A stretch of 64,000 nucleotides of DNA from JBGSBR01 sp041730495 (GTDB lineage: Bacteria > Patescibacteriota > Microgenomatia > UBA1406 > GWC2-37-13), in assembly GCA_041730495.1 (NCBI GenBank), contig JBGSBR010000007.1, forward strand, positions 1 to 64,000, written 5' to 3'. The first letter of the stretch is position 1. Every line of letters begins with the position of its first letter. The notes under the pieces were generated by a model. That model was not told where the DNA came from, searched no databases, and was given only the letters and a program-made list of their open reading frames with translations. The translations under genes were made by a program, and so were the position numbers. This document shows positions 6,227 to 13,667 of the stretch, piece after piece.

Positions 6227-7747
6227 TTATAAAATGACCTTTCTTGAAACGACTAATGCTTTTAGTTTTTCTTCCATGGTACCTGTAGCATTCTCAACAA
6301 ATTCAACTGCGCGATCGGCTCCATTTTTGCCAGTTTTCAAAACATATTCTGGATAATCTAATAGTTTCTTATCGTCTTCAGCTAAACCTGTAGCTGCAAT
6401 CTCAACTATTTTCTCAGCAAAATCTGCAACAGTTATGTCACCTACTTTACCGATTAAACCATTTTTGATCGCTTCTTCACGAAGTAAACCAAGTGTTTTC
6501 CAATCAAATGAATCAATATAAGCCACAGCTTCTGATAGGTTTGCCATGAGCCCAGCTTGGATCGCTGATGGTGAAACCATGGCTGTTTCTGCAATATCTT
6601 TGCCAGCGTTTCTTAGCTCGACATCGGGAAAGTTTGCACCTGGATCTCGACCTTCGATATACGTAAACATTGCATGTTTTTCAAAAATTGCTTCAACATT
6701 TTGTTTATCTGTTTGGGCACAAGCTTCGAGAAACTCTACAAGAGGAAAGCTATCATGTTTAAGACCATACCGGATACGTGCTCCCGCGAACTGTGCAAAC
6801 TGCATTGTTTCCATATGTCCGATATTGGGTTTTACATCTTCAATCGTTTGGGGTGGGAAATTACGCAATAAATCATTCAGATAATACGCTTTCCAGGATG
6901 GTTTGCTGAGGAACTCAAGTACTGATGGCATATCTTGTACATACAGTATTTTGTCACCGATACTTTTGTAATCTGTACCTGATCCGAGGACAAAATGTAA
7001 ACTCGTCTGTGGACCAAACATCCATTGGAAATACTCTGCCATCGTATGGAAACGCTTCTCGGGAAAACGAGCAGTTCTGCGATCACCTTGAAATTTAGAA
7101 TGCGCCATCATGCGATCCCACATCATAAGTCGCGACTCTTTGTAGTCAGCTCTTTGGCCTTCTTCATATGGACTATTGGCAAATAATCCGATAAATGCAG
7201 CTCCTGCTCCGATAATCACTGAAACTGCATCTGCAGCTTGTGCAGGTATTACACTTGTCGCCGGACTGTTCTGAGCTCGCGCATTTATACCTGCTGTATG
7301 ATCCCAACCACGAAACCAGATGTACGAGTACACACCTTTTGGTGCAACATACTTACTGTAATCTGCAAAAGTCGTCGTACCTAAAGGATGATTCGAAAGA
7401 TTTATAACAGATACTTTATCAGATGCTAAAGCTTGTTGAGTGGTTTCCAAGTCAAGCTGCATTCGTTTTTGCAAATCTGAAAGCGAATCACCATAAGGCA
7501 ATGCTGTTTCTAAAAGGTTAAATCCATTATCGAGTCCTTGCTCACCCAAAGTCGTAGAAACAGTACCAAGTTTTACATCAGGTTTAATATCACTTTCATG
7601 AAAATGTACTTCATCTCCTCGTTCTTTTGCTATAGCTGAAAGTGTCTCAAAATAACTTTGAGACACCGCTTGCATCTCGCCAGTTTGCGATTGAGCTATT
7701 ACCTTTTCAAGCTCTCCTCCGTATGTTGTATTTATATTAGTTTTCAT
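6227..7747 (-). CDS. Glutamate-cysteine-ligase-like (GCS2) carboxylate-amine ligase
   Basis: Probably a member of the plant/proteobacterial-type GCS superfamily, which joins an amino group to a gamma-carboxylate using ATP. The diagnostic block is residues 157-213: RAQNSPATSVIP, a hydrophobic helix, then LFANSPYEEGQ with YKESRLMMWDRM, matching the family's FANSPFxEG...SxRxxxW. The N-terminal E80 in NLLETALPYG fits the family's early Glu. Its 506 residues are in range. It is middle gene of the operon 9035-5110, 25 bp after the unknown 420-aa gene. True glutathione synthesis is unlikely; a dipeptide or amino-acid amide ligase working with the adjacent racemase is plausible. Substrate not predictable. 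Confidence 0.7.
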   Translation of the reverse strand: MKTNINTTYGGELEKVIAQSQTGEMQAVSQSYFETLSAIAKERGDEVHFHESDIKPDVKLGTVSTTLGEQGLDNGFNLLETALPYGDSLSDLQKRMQLDLETTQQALASDKVSVINLSNHPLGTTTFADYSKYVAPKGVYSYIWFRGWDHTAGINARAQNSPATSVIPAQAADAVSVIIGAGAAFIGLFANSPYEEGQRADYKESRLMMWDRMMAHSKFQGDRRTARFPEKRFHTMAEYFQWMFGPQTSLHFVLGSGTDYKSIGDKILYVQDMPSVLEFLSKPSWKAYYLNDLLRNFPPQTIEDVKPNIGHMETMQFAQFAGARIRYGLKHDSFPLVEFLEACAQTDKQNVEAIFEKHAMFTYIEGRDPGANFPDVELRNAGKDIAETAMVSPSAIQAGLMANLSEAVAYIDSFDWKTLGLLREEAIKNGLIGKVGDITVADFAEKIVEIAATGLAEDDKKLLDYPEYVLKTGKNGADRAVEFVENATGTMEEKLKALVVSRKVIL

Positions 7748-7772
7748 ATCGTTGAATCAATTTTAACACCAA

Positions 7773-9035
7773 TCATGCATATTGTTGCTCAAAATCAGCT
7801 AAAAACTCTGTATACGCCTGTAAACCCGTACCTATATCCGTCGGACTAATGAATCTTGCTATTGCTTTCCAATCTGTAAAAGCTCCATCAACCTGATTTC
7901 GTGCTACTGAGTCATTTGGTTCTAACTTACTAGGTGTGAAATGAAATGGCGAATGACCATTCAAATACATATATCCCCATTGACCAATCGGATAATCAAC
8001 TTTTTGTGTAAGATAATATGGTGGTATTTGTCTAGAAATAGTACGCAACATCAAATCAGAAACATGAGGTCCTCTATGATCAGAACCTACAATGCGGCGT
8101 ATAAAATCTCTTGCTGCGCCAAACTCTGTTTCTTTTATATTAATCAGATTGAAACTTCTTTTACCACCCATATCTTGTGGTATAGCTTGTATATCATCAA
8201 ATATATAAGGATGAATTGTAATATATCGTAATACTTGCCTTAAATGATCATCTGTGGGCTCTCGATGTGCCGCTGCAGATACAGCTAATTCGTAAATAAT
8301 ATTTTTTATACCTCTATCATGTTGCGCTTTTTCAGCAAATACATGTACTAGTTCATCAACTTGTTTTCTATAACTATCATCCCATTGAGGGTCGTTTTGA
8401 AAATCAATCTGAGTACCTGGTGCAAATCTTTCAATAAAAGCGCTAACCAAATGATGAGACATCTCTCGTACTTCAGTAAGTTGTCGTTGTTTCATAGGAT
8501 CATTATTATGATTTATTTCAATAGCAGCATTTACACCGTTAAATATCTCTAACTTGGGCTGTGGAAGATTTGCTAAAGCAAATCTTCTTGATGTTTCCAA
8601 TAATGGGATAATATATGCCATAAAACGTGGTGATAATAATTCATTACCACCATAGCCCACTCGGAAATGCCAATCTGAAACAACATTTGGATCAACACAA
8701 GCTTCGACTATTGTACGAGTCATTTCCAAAGGATTGTCATATGCTCTGATTTCTTTATCACCAAACATTGCCATAGTGACTGCTTGCATATTACGGACAT
8801 ATGATGAGGGTACATCAACTGTAGGTGGGAGTGCCTGTAAAACATCCGAATGAGTAATAGGTCTATCTACAGTAATATTTTCTGCATCACCTAGTGCTCC
8901 CATACGATGTTTAACAATACCAGCAGAACTAAAGATACTCGTACGAGTATCTTGTATCTGTGGCACTAATCTATCAGCAATCTTTTGTGCAGGTAATGCT
9001 TGTTTTCTATCTGTATATATTCCTTGTTCTAACAT
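7773..9035 (-). CDS. Unknown 420-aa protein, first gene behind the ILV attenuator
   Basis: I do not recognise the family. No signal peptide or membrane helix is visible. Notable stretches are VDVPSSYVRNMQAVTMAMFG, WHFRVGYGGNELLSPRFMAYIIP, LEIFNGVNAAIEINHNN and GQWGYMYLNGHSPFHFTPSKLEP, suggesting a large alpha-rich enzyme with conserved Asn/His positions. It is the first gene of a three-gene operon with the ligase-like and racemase-like genes. Its ATG lies 15 nt after the terminator's T-tract, without a Shine-Dalgarno. From context it could be an amino-acid acyltransferase or ligase partner, but that is speculation. Confidence 0.8.
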   Translation of the reverse strand: MLEQGIYTDRKQALPAQKIADRLVPQIQDTRTSIFSSAGIVKHRMGALGDAENITVDRPITHSDVLQALPPTVDVPSSYVRNMQAVTMAMFGDKEIRAYDNPLEMTRTIVEACVDPNVVSDWHFRVGYGGNELLSPRFMAYIIPLLETSRRFALANLPQPKLEIFNGVNAAIEINHNNDPMKQRQLTEVREMSHHLVSAFIERFAPGTQIDFQNDPQWDDSYRKQVDELVHVFAEKAQHDRGIKNIIYELAVSAAAHREPTDDHLRQVLRYITIHPYIFDDIQAIPQDMGGKRSFNLINIKETEFGAARDFIRRIVGSDHRGPHVSDLMLRTISRQIPPYYLTQKVDYPIGQWGYMYLNGHSPFHFTPSKLEPNDSVARNQVDGAFTDWKAIARFISPTDIGTGLQAYTEFLADFEQQYA

Positions 9036-9050
9036 ATATTTTTATAAACC

Positions 9051-9074
9051 AAAAAAAAACCGCCTTTCGGCGGG
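9051..9074 (-). terminator. Intrinsic terminator of attenuator 4
   Basis: Minus strand: CCGCC (9073-9069), GAAA tetraloop, GGCGG (9064-9060) and nine T (9059-9051). It ends 15 nt before the ATG at 9035. Confidence 0.92.
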
Positions 9075-9102
9075 TCTCTGAGATCACTCAAAAGTCCTCC
9101 GC

Positions 9103-9153
9103 CTACGAGCAGGTAATAAGGACGACGAGAATTTGTGACATGACGTTTTTCAT
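9103..9153 (-). CDS. Leader peptide 4 (Ile/Leu/Val-rich)
   Basis: A 16-residue ORF reading MKNVMSQILVVLITCS with stop TAG; an in-frame ATG at 9141 gives a 12-residue alternative. Six consecutive codons are Ile, Leu, Val, Val, Leu, Ile, as in ilv/leu operon leaders. No Shine-Dalgarno is present. The ATG is 13 nt after the -10 box. Confidence 0.8.
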   Translation of the reverse strand: MKNVMSQILVVLITCS

Positions 9154-9166
9154 ATATCTAATATGT

Positions 9167-9195
9167 ATTATAGCAATAACTTATTCAAAATCAAT
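9167..9195 (-). promoter_or_regulatory. Promoter of attenuator 4 transcript
   Basis: Minus strand: a perfect TATAAT -10 box (9172-9167), with ATTGAT (9195-9190, 17-bp spacer) or TTGATT (9194-9189, 16-bp spacer) as the -35 box. It drives the operon 9035-5110 through attenuator 4 and is divergent from the M28 promoter. Confidence 0.8.
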
Positions 9196-9281
9196 ATTTA
9201 ATTGTAAATCGTTACTAACATAATGCCATATTTATTGCTATATTAAATTCGAACACTTTTAAATAATGGGGAGGAATAAGT

Positions 9282-9287
9282 TATAAT
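9282..9287 (+). promoter_or_regulatory. -10 box of the M28 peptidase gene
   Basis: A perfect TATAAT lies 7 nt before the ATG at 9295, which predicts a leaderless mRNA. The -35 region (near 9259) is weak. A GGGGAGG at 9268-9274 lies upstream of the -10 box and so cannot serve as a ribosome-binding site for this transcript. Confidence 0.65.
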
Positions 9288-9294
9288 TGCCTTT

Positions 9295-10245
9295 ATGAAA
9301 ATACTAAATGTAGTAACTGATCTACTTTCTGTCGGACCACGCTTTGCCCAAGGTGAAGAAAAAGCTGCAGCATTAATACAACAGATGCTTACAGATAATA
9401 AGGTGTCTTTTATAGATCAACAATATGAGGCCTCTGTACCACTAGCAAGTACAGTATCTCTTACTGTGGATGGCAAAGCTATTGATGCTAGAAATGTCGG
9501 TATGGAAAGTGGAACATTCACCAATAAAGATGCACTTGTTAGCTCTTTATATTGGGGAGATACAGACTTTTATCTGCCTCCTAATATAAACTTCAATCCA
9601 AGATGTAAGACTACTATTTCGATGGCTTTGTACTATAAACACGCCGCCATAGCTGTGCGCAGAGATGATGTGCCTCTTATTTTAGCAGCTGAAAAAGTAA
9701 CTGGTCAAACTGTAGTCGAACCTTACAACTTCACCGGACATAACTACCTCGTGGGAAATACCACTAATCCAAAAAGTGTAATTTTCACTCACTATGATTG
9801 TTGGGAATCTGGTGCAATTGATAATGCATCAGGGACAGCAGTATTAATTAACACCGTAATCAAGCATCCAGAATTATTGAAAGATCATTTATTCGCGATC
9901 TGTGGAACCGAAGAAATATCTTATGAAGAACCTATTTACTGGGGTAAAGGTTACCGTGCATTTCAAGAAAAATATAATCACTTGCTTGAAGAGGCAAAAG
10001 AAATTTTGGTTGTAGACTGTGTTGGGTACTCATCACATGTGTGGGCTACGGATCCAGAGCATGTAGTCTTAGGATTACCTTTAAATAAATTTGAATCCTA
10101 CGCTCAAAAATCGGCCATGCTCTGTGGTGATTTCGACACATTAATGTCTGTTTATCACAGTAATGATGATACTGTAGATTTATTGTCAGAAGAGTTACTT
10201 GATGACGCTCAAAAACTGCTTTTAGAAAAGCTTCAATCTTTATAG
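9295..10245 (+). CDS. M28 family zinc aminopeptidase-like protein
   Basis: A 316-residue peptidase with the M28 co-catalytic two-zinc pattern: H166 (THYD), bridging D176 (AIDNASG), E206-E207 (GTEE, base and ligand), D241 (VVDCVG) and a C-terminal His in YHSNDDT. No signal peptide, so it should act in the cytosol on imported or recycled peptides. It is monocistronic, divergent from the attenuator-4 operon and convergent with the gene ending at 10256. With the M20 enzyme it points to peptide or amino-acid scavenging. The exact specificity is unknown. Confidence 0.85.
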   Translation: MKILNVVTDLLSVGPRFAQGEEKAAALIQQMLTDNKVSFIDQQYEASVPLASTVSLTVDGKAIDARNVGMESGTFTNKDALVSSLYWGDTDFYLPPNINFNPRCKTTISMALYYKHAAIAVRRDDVPLILAAEKVTGQTVVEPYNFTGHNYLVGNTTNPKSVIFTHYDCWESGAIDNASGTAVLINTVIKHPELLKDHLFAICGTEEISYEEPIYWGKGYRAFQEKYNHLLEEAKEILVVDCVGYSSHVWATDPEHVVLGLPLNKFESYAQKSAMLCGDFDTLMSVYHSNDDTVDLLSEELLDDAQKLLLEKLQSL

Positions 10246-10255
10246 TAAGTAAGAT

Positions 10256-11593
10256 TTACAAAATCATCACAAGTCCGAGACCTACTATCACAAGTCCCAT
10301 GCCCGCCATAAAGTATGGCACCATATTGACACCACTTACTGGTGGTGCTGGTGTCGCAGTTGGGATTCCCGCAATAACTGTCGGCGTGGGTGAAAGGTTT
10401 AATGTAGGACTCAGAATTGCCGTGATAGAGATTCGTGGTGTAACTGATGGAGATAGTCTTACTGTTGGGGTGAGCGTACCTGATGGTGTTGCTGTGGCAG
10501 CAAGCACCTGTTCACCACTTTTGATGATCGTAAAAGTACGTTGTTCACGAACAGCACGATTATTTTGATCTGTAGTAGTGACGATAAGAGTATAGCTTCC
10601 CGGAGCAATCACTTTATTGACTCCGATATTCCAGTCACCTCGTGAATCGACTGTCGCTTGACCACTGAATGCTGGTCGTGAGTTGATACTTGCATTAACT
10701 ACTTTATTGGCTATTCCTTTACCTCTGATCAAAGGTGCTGTACCGGGAATAGTAGCATTTTGCTTCGGATACAATAACTCAAATCGAGCCGTTTGTGTCG
10801 ATTGAGTAGTAGTATTACTAGTAGCCGATAAAACCTCAGTTTTTTCTAAGAAAGATGCATCTTCACCGAGCACTGTTGTCTCAGGCAATGGATGTGTTTG
10901 TTCAAGTAATGCATCGATTACTGACTTTGATTCTCCATGCAAAATCTCAACTCTGACTTGAGTGCTTTCTTGCAACGATACTTGAGTTCGATCTTGCTTA
11001 TTGGTAACAAACTGCAAAGGAATCAACCACTCACCTGTCTCACCGGTAAGTGCAAAAAGCGGATACGCATTTGGATAATACAAGAAAACATGTGCATTTT
11101 TAACTGCGGTGTCTTGAGCGGAGACAAGCTTACCATATGATGGTGAAAGACTTGATTGGATACTGGTATCACGTGCTGTTTTCGTCTCAAATGGTGCATC
11201 ATCAGGTGTACTAATAACCTGATTATTACTAATAATCCGATAATATAATGTACTGTCTGCTTGAAGGTTCTTAAGGATGGCGTAATGAAATACTCTAACT
11301 CCAGGCTCTGATCCTTTGTCTTGCTCATCACGAGCGATATTATTGAGCTGATCTGGTTGAGTACCATAGATCACCCAACCTTGATCTGCTTCACTGGATT
11401 GCCAGTAGATACCCACTTGAGTTGGGGTAACATTGACTACTTCCTGTTTTTGTAAACTAAGCTTGGAAGCTCTGGTAGGAGTTCCTGAAGAGGTGAAATA
11501 AAACAGCACTGCAGCACTTACTGCCATTACAGCACCTAATACTAAAAAGTGTGGCGACCTATGAGATCGAAAATATAAATCACTATAACTCAT
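10256..11593 (-). CDS. Membrane-anchored surface protein with Ig/fibronectin-like domains
   Basis: A 445-residue protein with an N-terminal membrane segment (about residues 16-30), a fibronectin III-like domain near residues 50-140 (TPTQVGIYWQSS...WVIYGTQPDQL), a beta-rich middle, an Ig-like domain around 270-350 (PLIRGKGIANKVVNASIN), a Pro/Thr/Ser-rich linker (about 370-420) and a C-terminal hydrophobic segment (MVPYFMAGMGLVIVGLGLVMIL). It is likely exported and anchored at one or both ends. It closes a minus-strand cluster with PilO/PilN-like genes (1-bp gap to the 60-aa gene), so a pilus-associated or adhesion role is reasonable. No enzymatic motif. Confidence 0.72.
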   Translation of the reverse strand: MSYSDLYFRSHRSPHFLVLGAVMAVSAAVLFYFTSSGTPTRASKLSLQKQEVVNVTPTQVGIYWQSSEADQGWVIYGTQPDQLNNIARDEQDKGSEPGVRVFHYAILKNLQADSTLYYRIISNNQVISTPDDAPFETKTARDTSIQSSLSPSYGKLVSAQDTAVKNAHVFLYYPNAYPLFALTGETGEWLIPLQFVTNKQDRTQVSLQESTQVRVEILHGESKSVIDALLEQTHPLPETTVLGEDASFLEKTEVLSATSNTTTQSTQTARFELLYPKQNATIPGTAPLIRGKGIANKVVNASINSRPAFSGQATVDSRGDWNIGVNKVIAPGSYTLIVTTTDQNNRAVREQRTFTIIKSGEQVLAATATPSGTLTPTVRLSPSVTPRISITAILSPTLNLSPTPTVIAGIPTATPAPPVSGVNMVPYFMAGMGLVIVGLGLVMIL

Positions 11594-11776
11594 TTATGGT
11601 TGTTTAGTTTTTAACTCATCAAGCACGGTAGTATCTATATTGTAATTGAGGGAAAAACTTTGGATCTGCTCTTCAGAAAGAGTGTTTTGTTTAATCCCAT
11701 ATACCTCAAACATCACCCATGCGACAACTGTAAGAAAAATAGTACACGCAATAACTAATAGCTCTTTCTGATTCAT
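11594..11776 (-). CDS. Small single-pass membrane protein (60 aa)
   Basis: After MNQKE a hydrophobic helix runs from about residue 6 to 25 (LLVIACTIFLTVVAWVMFEVYG), then a polar 35-residue tail. It lies between the PilO-like gene (8-bp gap) and the surface-protein gene (1-bp gap), clearly in the same operon. It may be a minor pilus inner-membrane subunit. The family is not recognised. Confidence 0.7.
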   Translation of the reverse strand: MNQKELLVIACTIFLTVVAWVMFEVYGIKQNTLSEEQIQSFSLNYNIDTTVLDELKTKQP

Positions 11777-11784
11777 GATAGTGT

Positions 11785-12357
11785 TTATAGATAATAAGCG
11801 CTCACTATCATATTAACGGTAAAAGCTCCACTTGTCGATGCCTGTTCACCCTCAAGAGCAAACTGATCAATCGTTTTAATACGACGTTGATTGCTGATAG
11901 CTAAGATAAGCTGTTCAAGTGAACTAGCAGATGCTTCTGTGTCTAACGTTATTTTATATGCTTGTATCCCCTGCACTGTTTCAACTTGCTTGAAATTGAT
12001 ACTTTCGACAGTGACTGAGGTAATCGGAACATCTGCCTGCAAAGCTGCATTTTGTACATCTTCCACTACCTTGGCAACCTGTGGAGATGATGGTATAGCT
12101 TCATCCAAAACAGGTAGATCATTTCTATATGTCTCAAGGACACTTTGATAGTTTACAATCTGTAAAATTTGCGCTTCGTATTCGCGGTTTTTGAGTTTGA
12201 GATCTTGCAACTCTTGTTGAAGATTAAAAGCAGTAATTACATTGGGTCTTATCGCAAAAGCCAAAAAGAACGAAAAAACGATAAAGAAAAAAATACTAAA
12301 CGAATAATCTTGTACTTTTTTCTCTGTGAGTAATGCTCTTAATCTTTTACGATCCAT
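11785..12357 (-). CDS. PilO-like type IV pilus alignment protein
   Basis: A 190-residue bitopic inner-membrane protein: cytoplasmic N-terminus, membrane helix about residues 20-40 (FSIFFFIVFSFFLAFAIRP), a coiled coil (about 45-80, FNLQQELQDLKLKNREYEAQI) and a ferredoxin-like periplasmic domain. This is the PilO plan. It overlaps the PilN-like gene by 1 bp (stop and start share an A), indicating translational coupling. Sequence identity to PilO is low, so the call rests on architecture and neighbour order (PilN then PilO). Confidence 0.7.
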   Translation of the reverse strand: MDRKRLRALLTEKKVQDYSFSIFFFIVFSFFLAFAIRPNVITAFNLQQELQDLKLKNREYEAQILQIVNYQSVLETYRNDLPVLDEAIPSSPQVAKVVEDVQNAALQADVPITSVTVESINFKQVETVQGIQAYKITLDTEASASSLEQLILAISNQRRIKTIDQFALEGEQASTSGAFTVNMIVSAYYL

Positions 12358-12884
12358 TATAGTGTTTGAAATGTTTGCAATGACAAATTAAACTCATACC
12401 CAAGATCTGTTTTATTGACGTTTCGTAATGTTATTTCAGTAAATCTTTTGTCAATTTTAAGTTGCTCATAAAAAGCTTTAATCGACTCAACATCTGTAGT
12501 AATCCCACTGACAATAACTGATTCTTCATTGACACTCATAGTCGTAATTACTATAGAGCTTGGCATGCGAGAGAAAAAATACTGATACATCGTAACCATT
12601 GCACTTTGTCTGGTAAGTAATGGTTTGACATTACTAATCTTTGCATCAAGTTCCTTGATCTCATCGAGCAACATCTGTGTCGACTCGATGATATGTTGTT
12701 TTTGTATAAGTGTATCTTTGAGATCCACAATATCTTGATCTACTTTAAAGCGATAAAAGAAGACACAGATCGCAACGAACTGTGTTATGACGAGTATATA
12801 GCGGAGATAATGTAATGAAAAGTAGATTATTTTGTCAGCGGCAGAGAGTTTTTTCTCAGGAAATAAATTTATTTGGTATTTCAT
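12357..12884 (-). CDS. PilN-like type IV pilus assembly protein
   Basis: A 175-residue bitopic protein with the short N-terminal INLFPEKK segment typical of PilN (binds PilM), a membrane helix at about residues 27-48, a coiled-coil stretch (about 50-85) and a C-terminal PilN domain (SSIVITTMSVNEESVIVSG). It overlaps rpsT by 4 bp, an unusual link between a ribosomal protein gene and a pilus gene. No PilM is visible in the window. Confidence 0.8.
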   Translation of the reverse strand: MKYQINLFPEKKLSAADKIIYFSLHYLRYILVITQFVAICVFFYRFKVDQDIVDLKDTLIQKQHIIESTQMLLDEIKELDAKISNVKPLLTRQSAMVTMYQYFFSRMPSSIVITTMSVNEESVIVSGITTDVESIKAFYEQLKIDKRFTEITLRNVNKTDLGYEFNLSLQTFQTL

Positions 12885-13132
12885 GAACGTCCTGCAACTA
12901 ATCTACTTACACGCGATTTTAACCGTTTTGCTCGATTGGCATGGATTACCATCTTCTTAGCAGCTTTATCAATTTTTGAATAGGCTTCTGAGAGAAAAGT
13001 AGCTTTATTTTCCATTTTTCCTTTGCGTGCATCTTTCATTATATCCTCTACACGAGATTTATACATACCGTTTTGCTGGGTACGTTTGACATCTTGTTTC
13101 ATTTTTTTCTTAGCGGATTTTATATTTGGCAT
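12881..13132 (-). CDS. rpsT: Ribosomal protein S20
   Basis: An 83-residue basic helical protein of the 30S subunit that binds 16S rRNA, with the S20 signature start MPNIKSAKKKMKQDVKR and KxxxxNRAxRLKSRVSR end. A strong AAAGGAGGTGTC Shine-Dalgarno is present upstream, somewhat far (about 13 nt) from ATG. Unlike its usual monocistronic setting it leads directly into the pilN-like gene by a 4-bp overlap. Confidence 0.95.
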   Translation of the reverse strand: MPNIKSAKKKMKQDVKRTQQNGMYKSRVEDIMKDARKGKMENKATFLSEAYSKIDKAAKKMVIHANRAKRLKSRVSRLVAGRS

Positions 13133-13171
13133 TATTTATTTGACACCTCCTTTCAATTATAACTGTATTAA

Positions 13172-13654
13172 TTATTTCAATGTGAAACTCTTTTCGAGTA
13201 ATCTTTCTCCGTATGATCCTGAGAACTTAAATGTACCTTTTACCTCGCCATCAATATCATGATATCGGCAAACACCTGATGAACAGGTACCAAATGTTAT
13301 ATCTTCTTCAACCTTTTTTTCGTTATTCTTCACCTGAATTCTTCCAAGAAGTCCATCTTGAAGTCCTTCATCCTCGACTAAATTCTTTTTATTATATGTC
13401 AGTTCGTACTCAATCTCTTTGGTACCATCTGGCACACCTTCAACCGTGATTACCGCTTCTGTGTTTCCCTCAATACTGACTTTCACCGATGCATCAACAG
13501 TCGGGATGATTTCTGATGGTTCTTCAAATACAGTATCACTATCAGCTGTATTTTTTGATGCACTTTGACGACTCCAGATTATACCACCAATTAGCAGAAT
13601 AAGCACTACCAGTACGCCACCGATGATTTGTTGTTGTTTCGTAAATTGTTGCAT
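13172..13654 (-). CDS. Membrane-anchored extracytoplasmic protein of unknown function
   Basis: A 160-residue protein starting at ATG 13654 (MQQFTKQQQ). An upstream in-frame start at 13738 would overlap glyS by 71 bp and is rejected. A membrane helix spans about residues 11-28 (GGVLVVLILLIGGIIWS), followed by a Ser/Asp-rich linker and a beta-sandwich-like domain with one CSSGVC pair that could form a disulfide. It resembles small anchored Ig-like proteins common in these genomes. It lies between glyS and rpsT in the same orientation. Function unknown. Confidence 0.7.
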   Translation of the reverse strand: MQQFTKQQQIIGGVLVVLILLIGGIIWSRQSASKNTADSDTVFEEPSEIIPTVDASVKVSIEGNTEAVITVEGVPDGTKEIEYELTYNKKNLVEDEGLQDGLLGRIQVKNNEKKVEEDITFGTCSSGVCRYHDIDGEVKGTFKFSGSYGERLLEKSFTLK

Positions 13655-13667
13655 GAGTAAAGAGAAA

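Larger units (their letters stand above)
9051..9153 (-). promoter_or_regulatory. Transcription attenuator 4 (branched-chain type)
   Basis: On the minus strand GTCCT (9123-9119, in the Val-Leu codons) pairs with AGGAC (9098-9094). GGCGG (9103-9099, overlapping the stop codon) can pair with CCGCC (9073-9069), the 5' arm of the terminator, as antiterminator. A ribosome stalled on the ILVVLI codons would mask the first arm and favour readthrough into the operon 9035-5110. Architecture as in units 1-3. Confidence 0.78.

Noticed and set aside
8960..9223. Plus-strand 87-residue ORF across the 9036-9294 gap, with a hydrophobic MTFFIYLIC stretch
   Set aside because: It is antisense to attenuator 4 and its leader peptide, has no terminator or Shine-Dalgarno context, and its composition is explained by the AT-rich promoter region.
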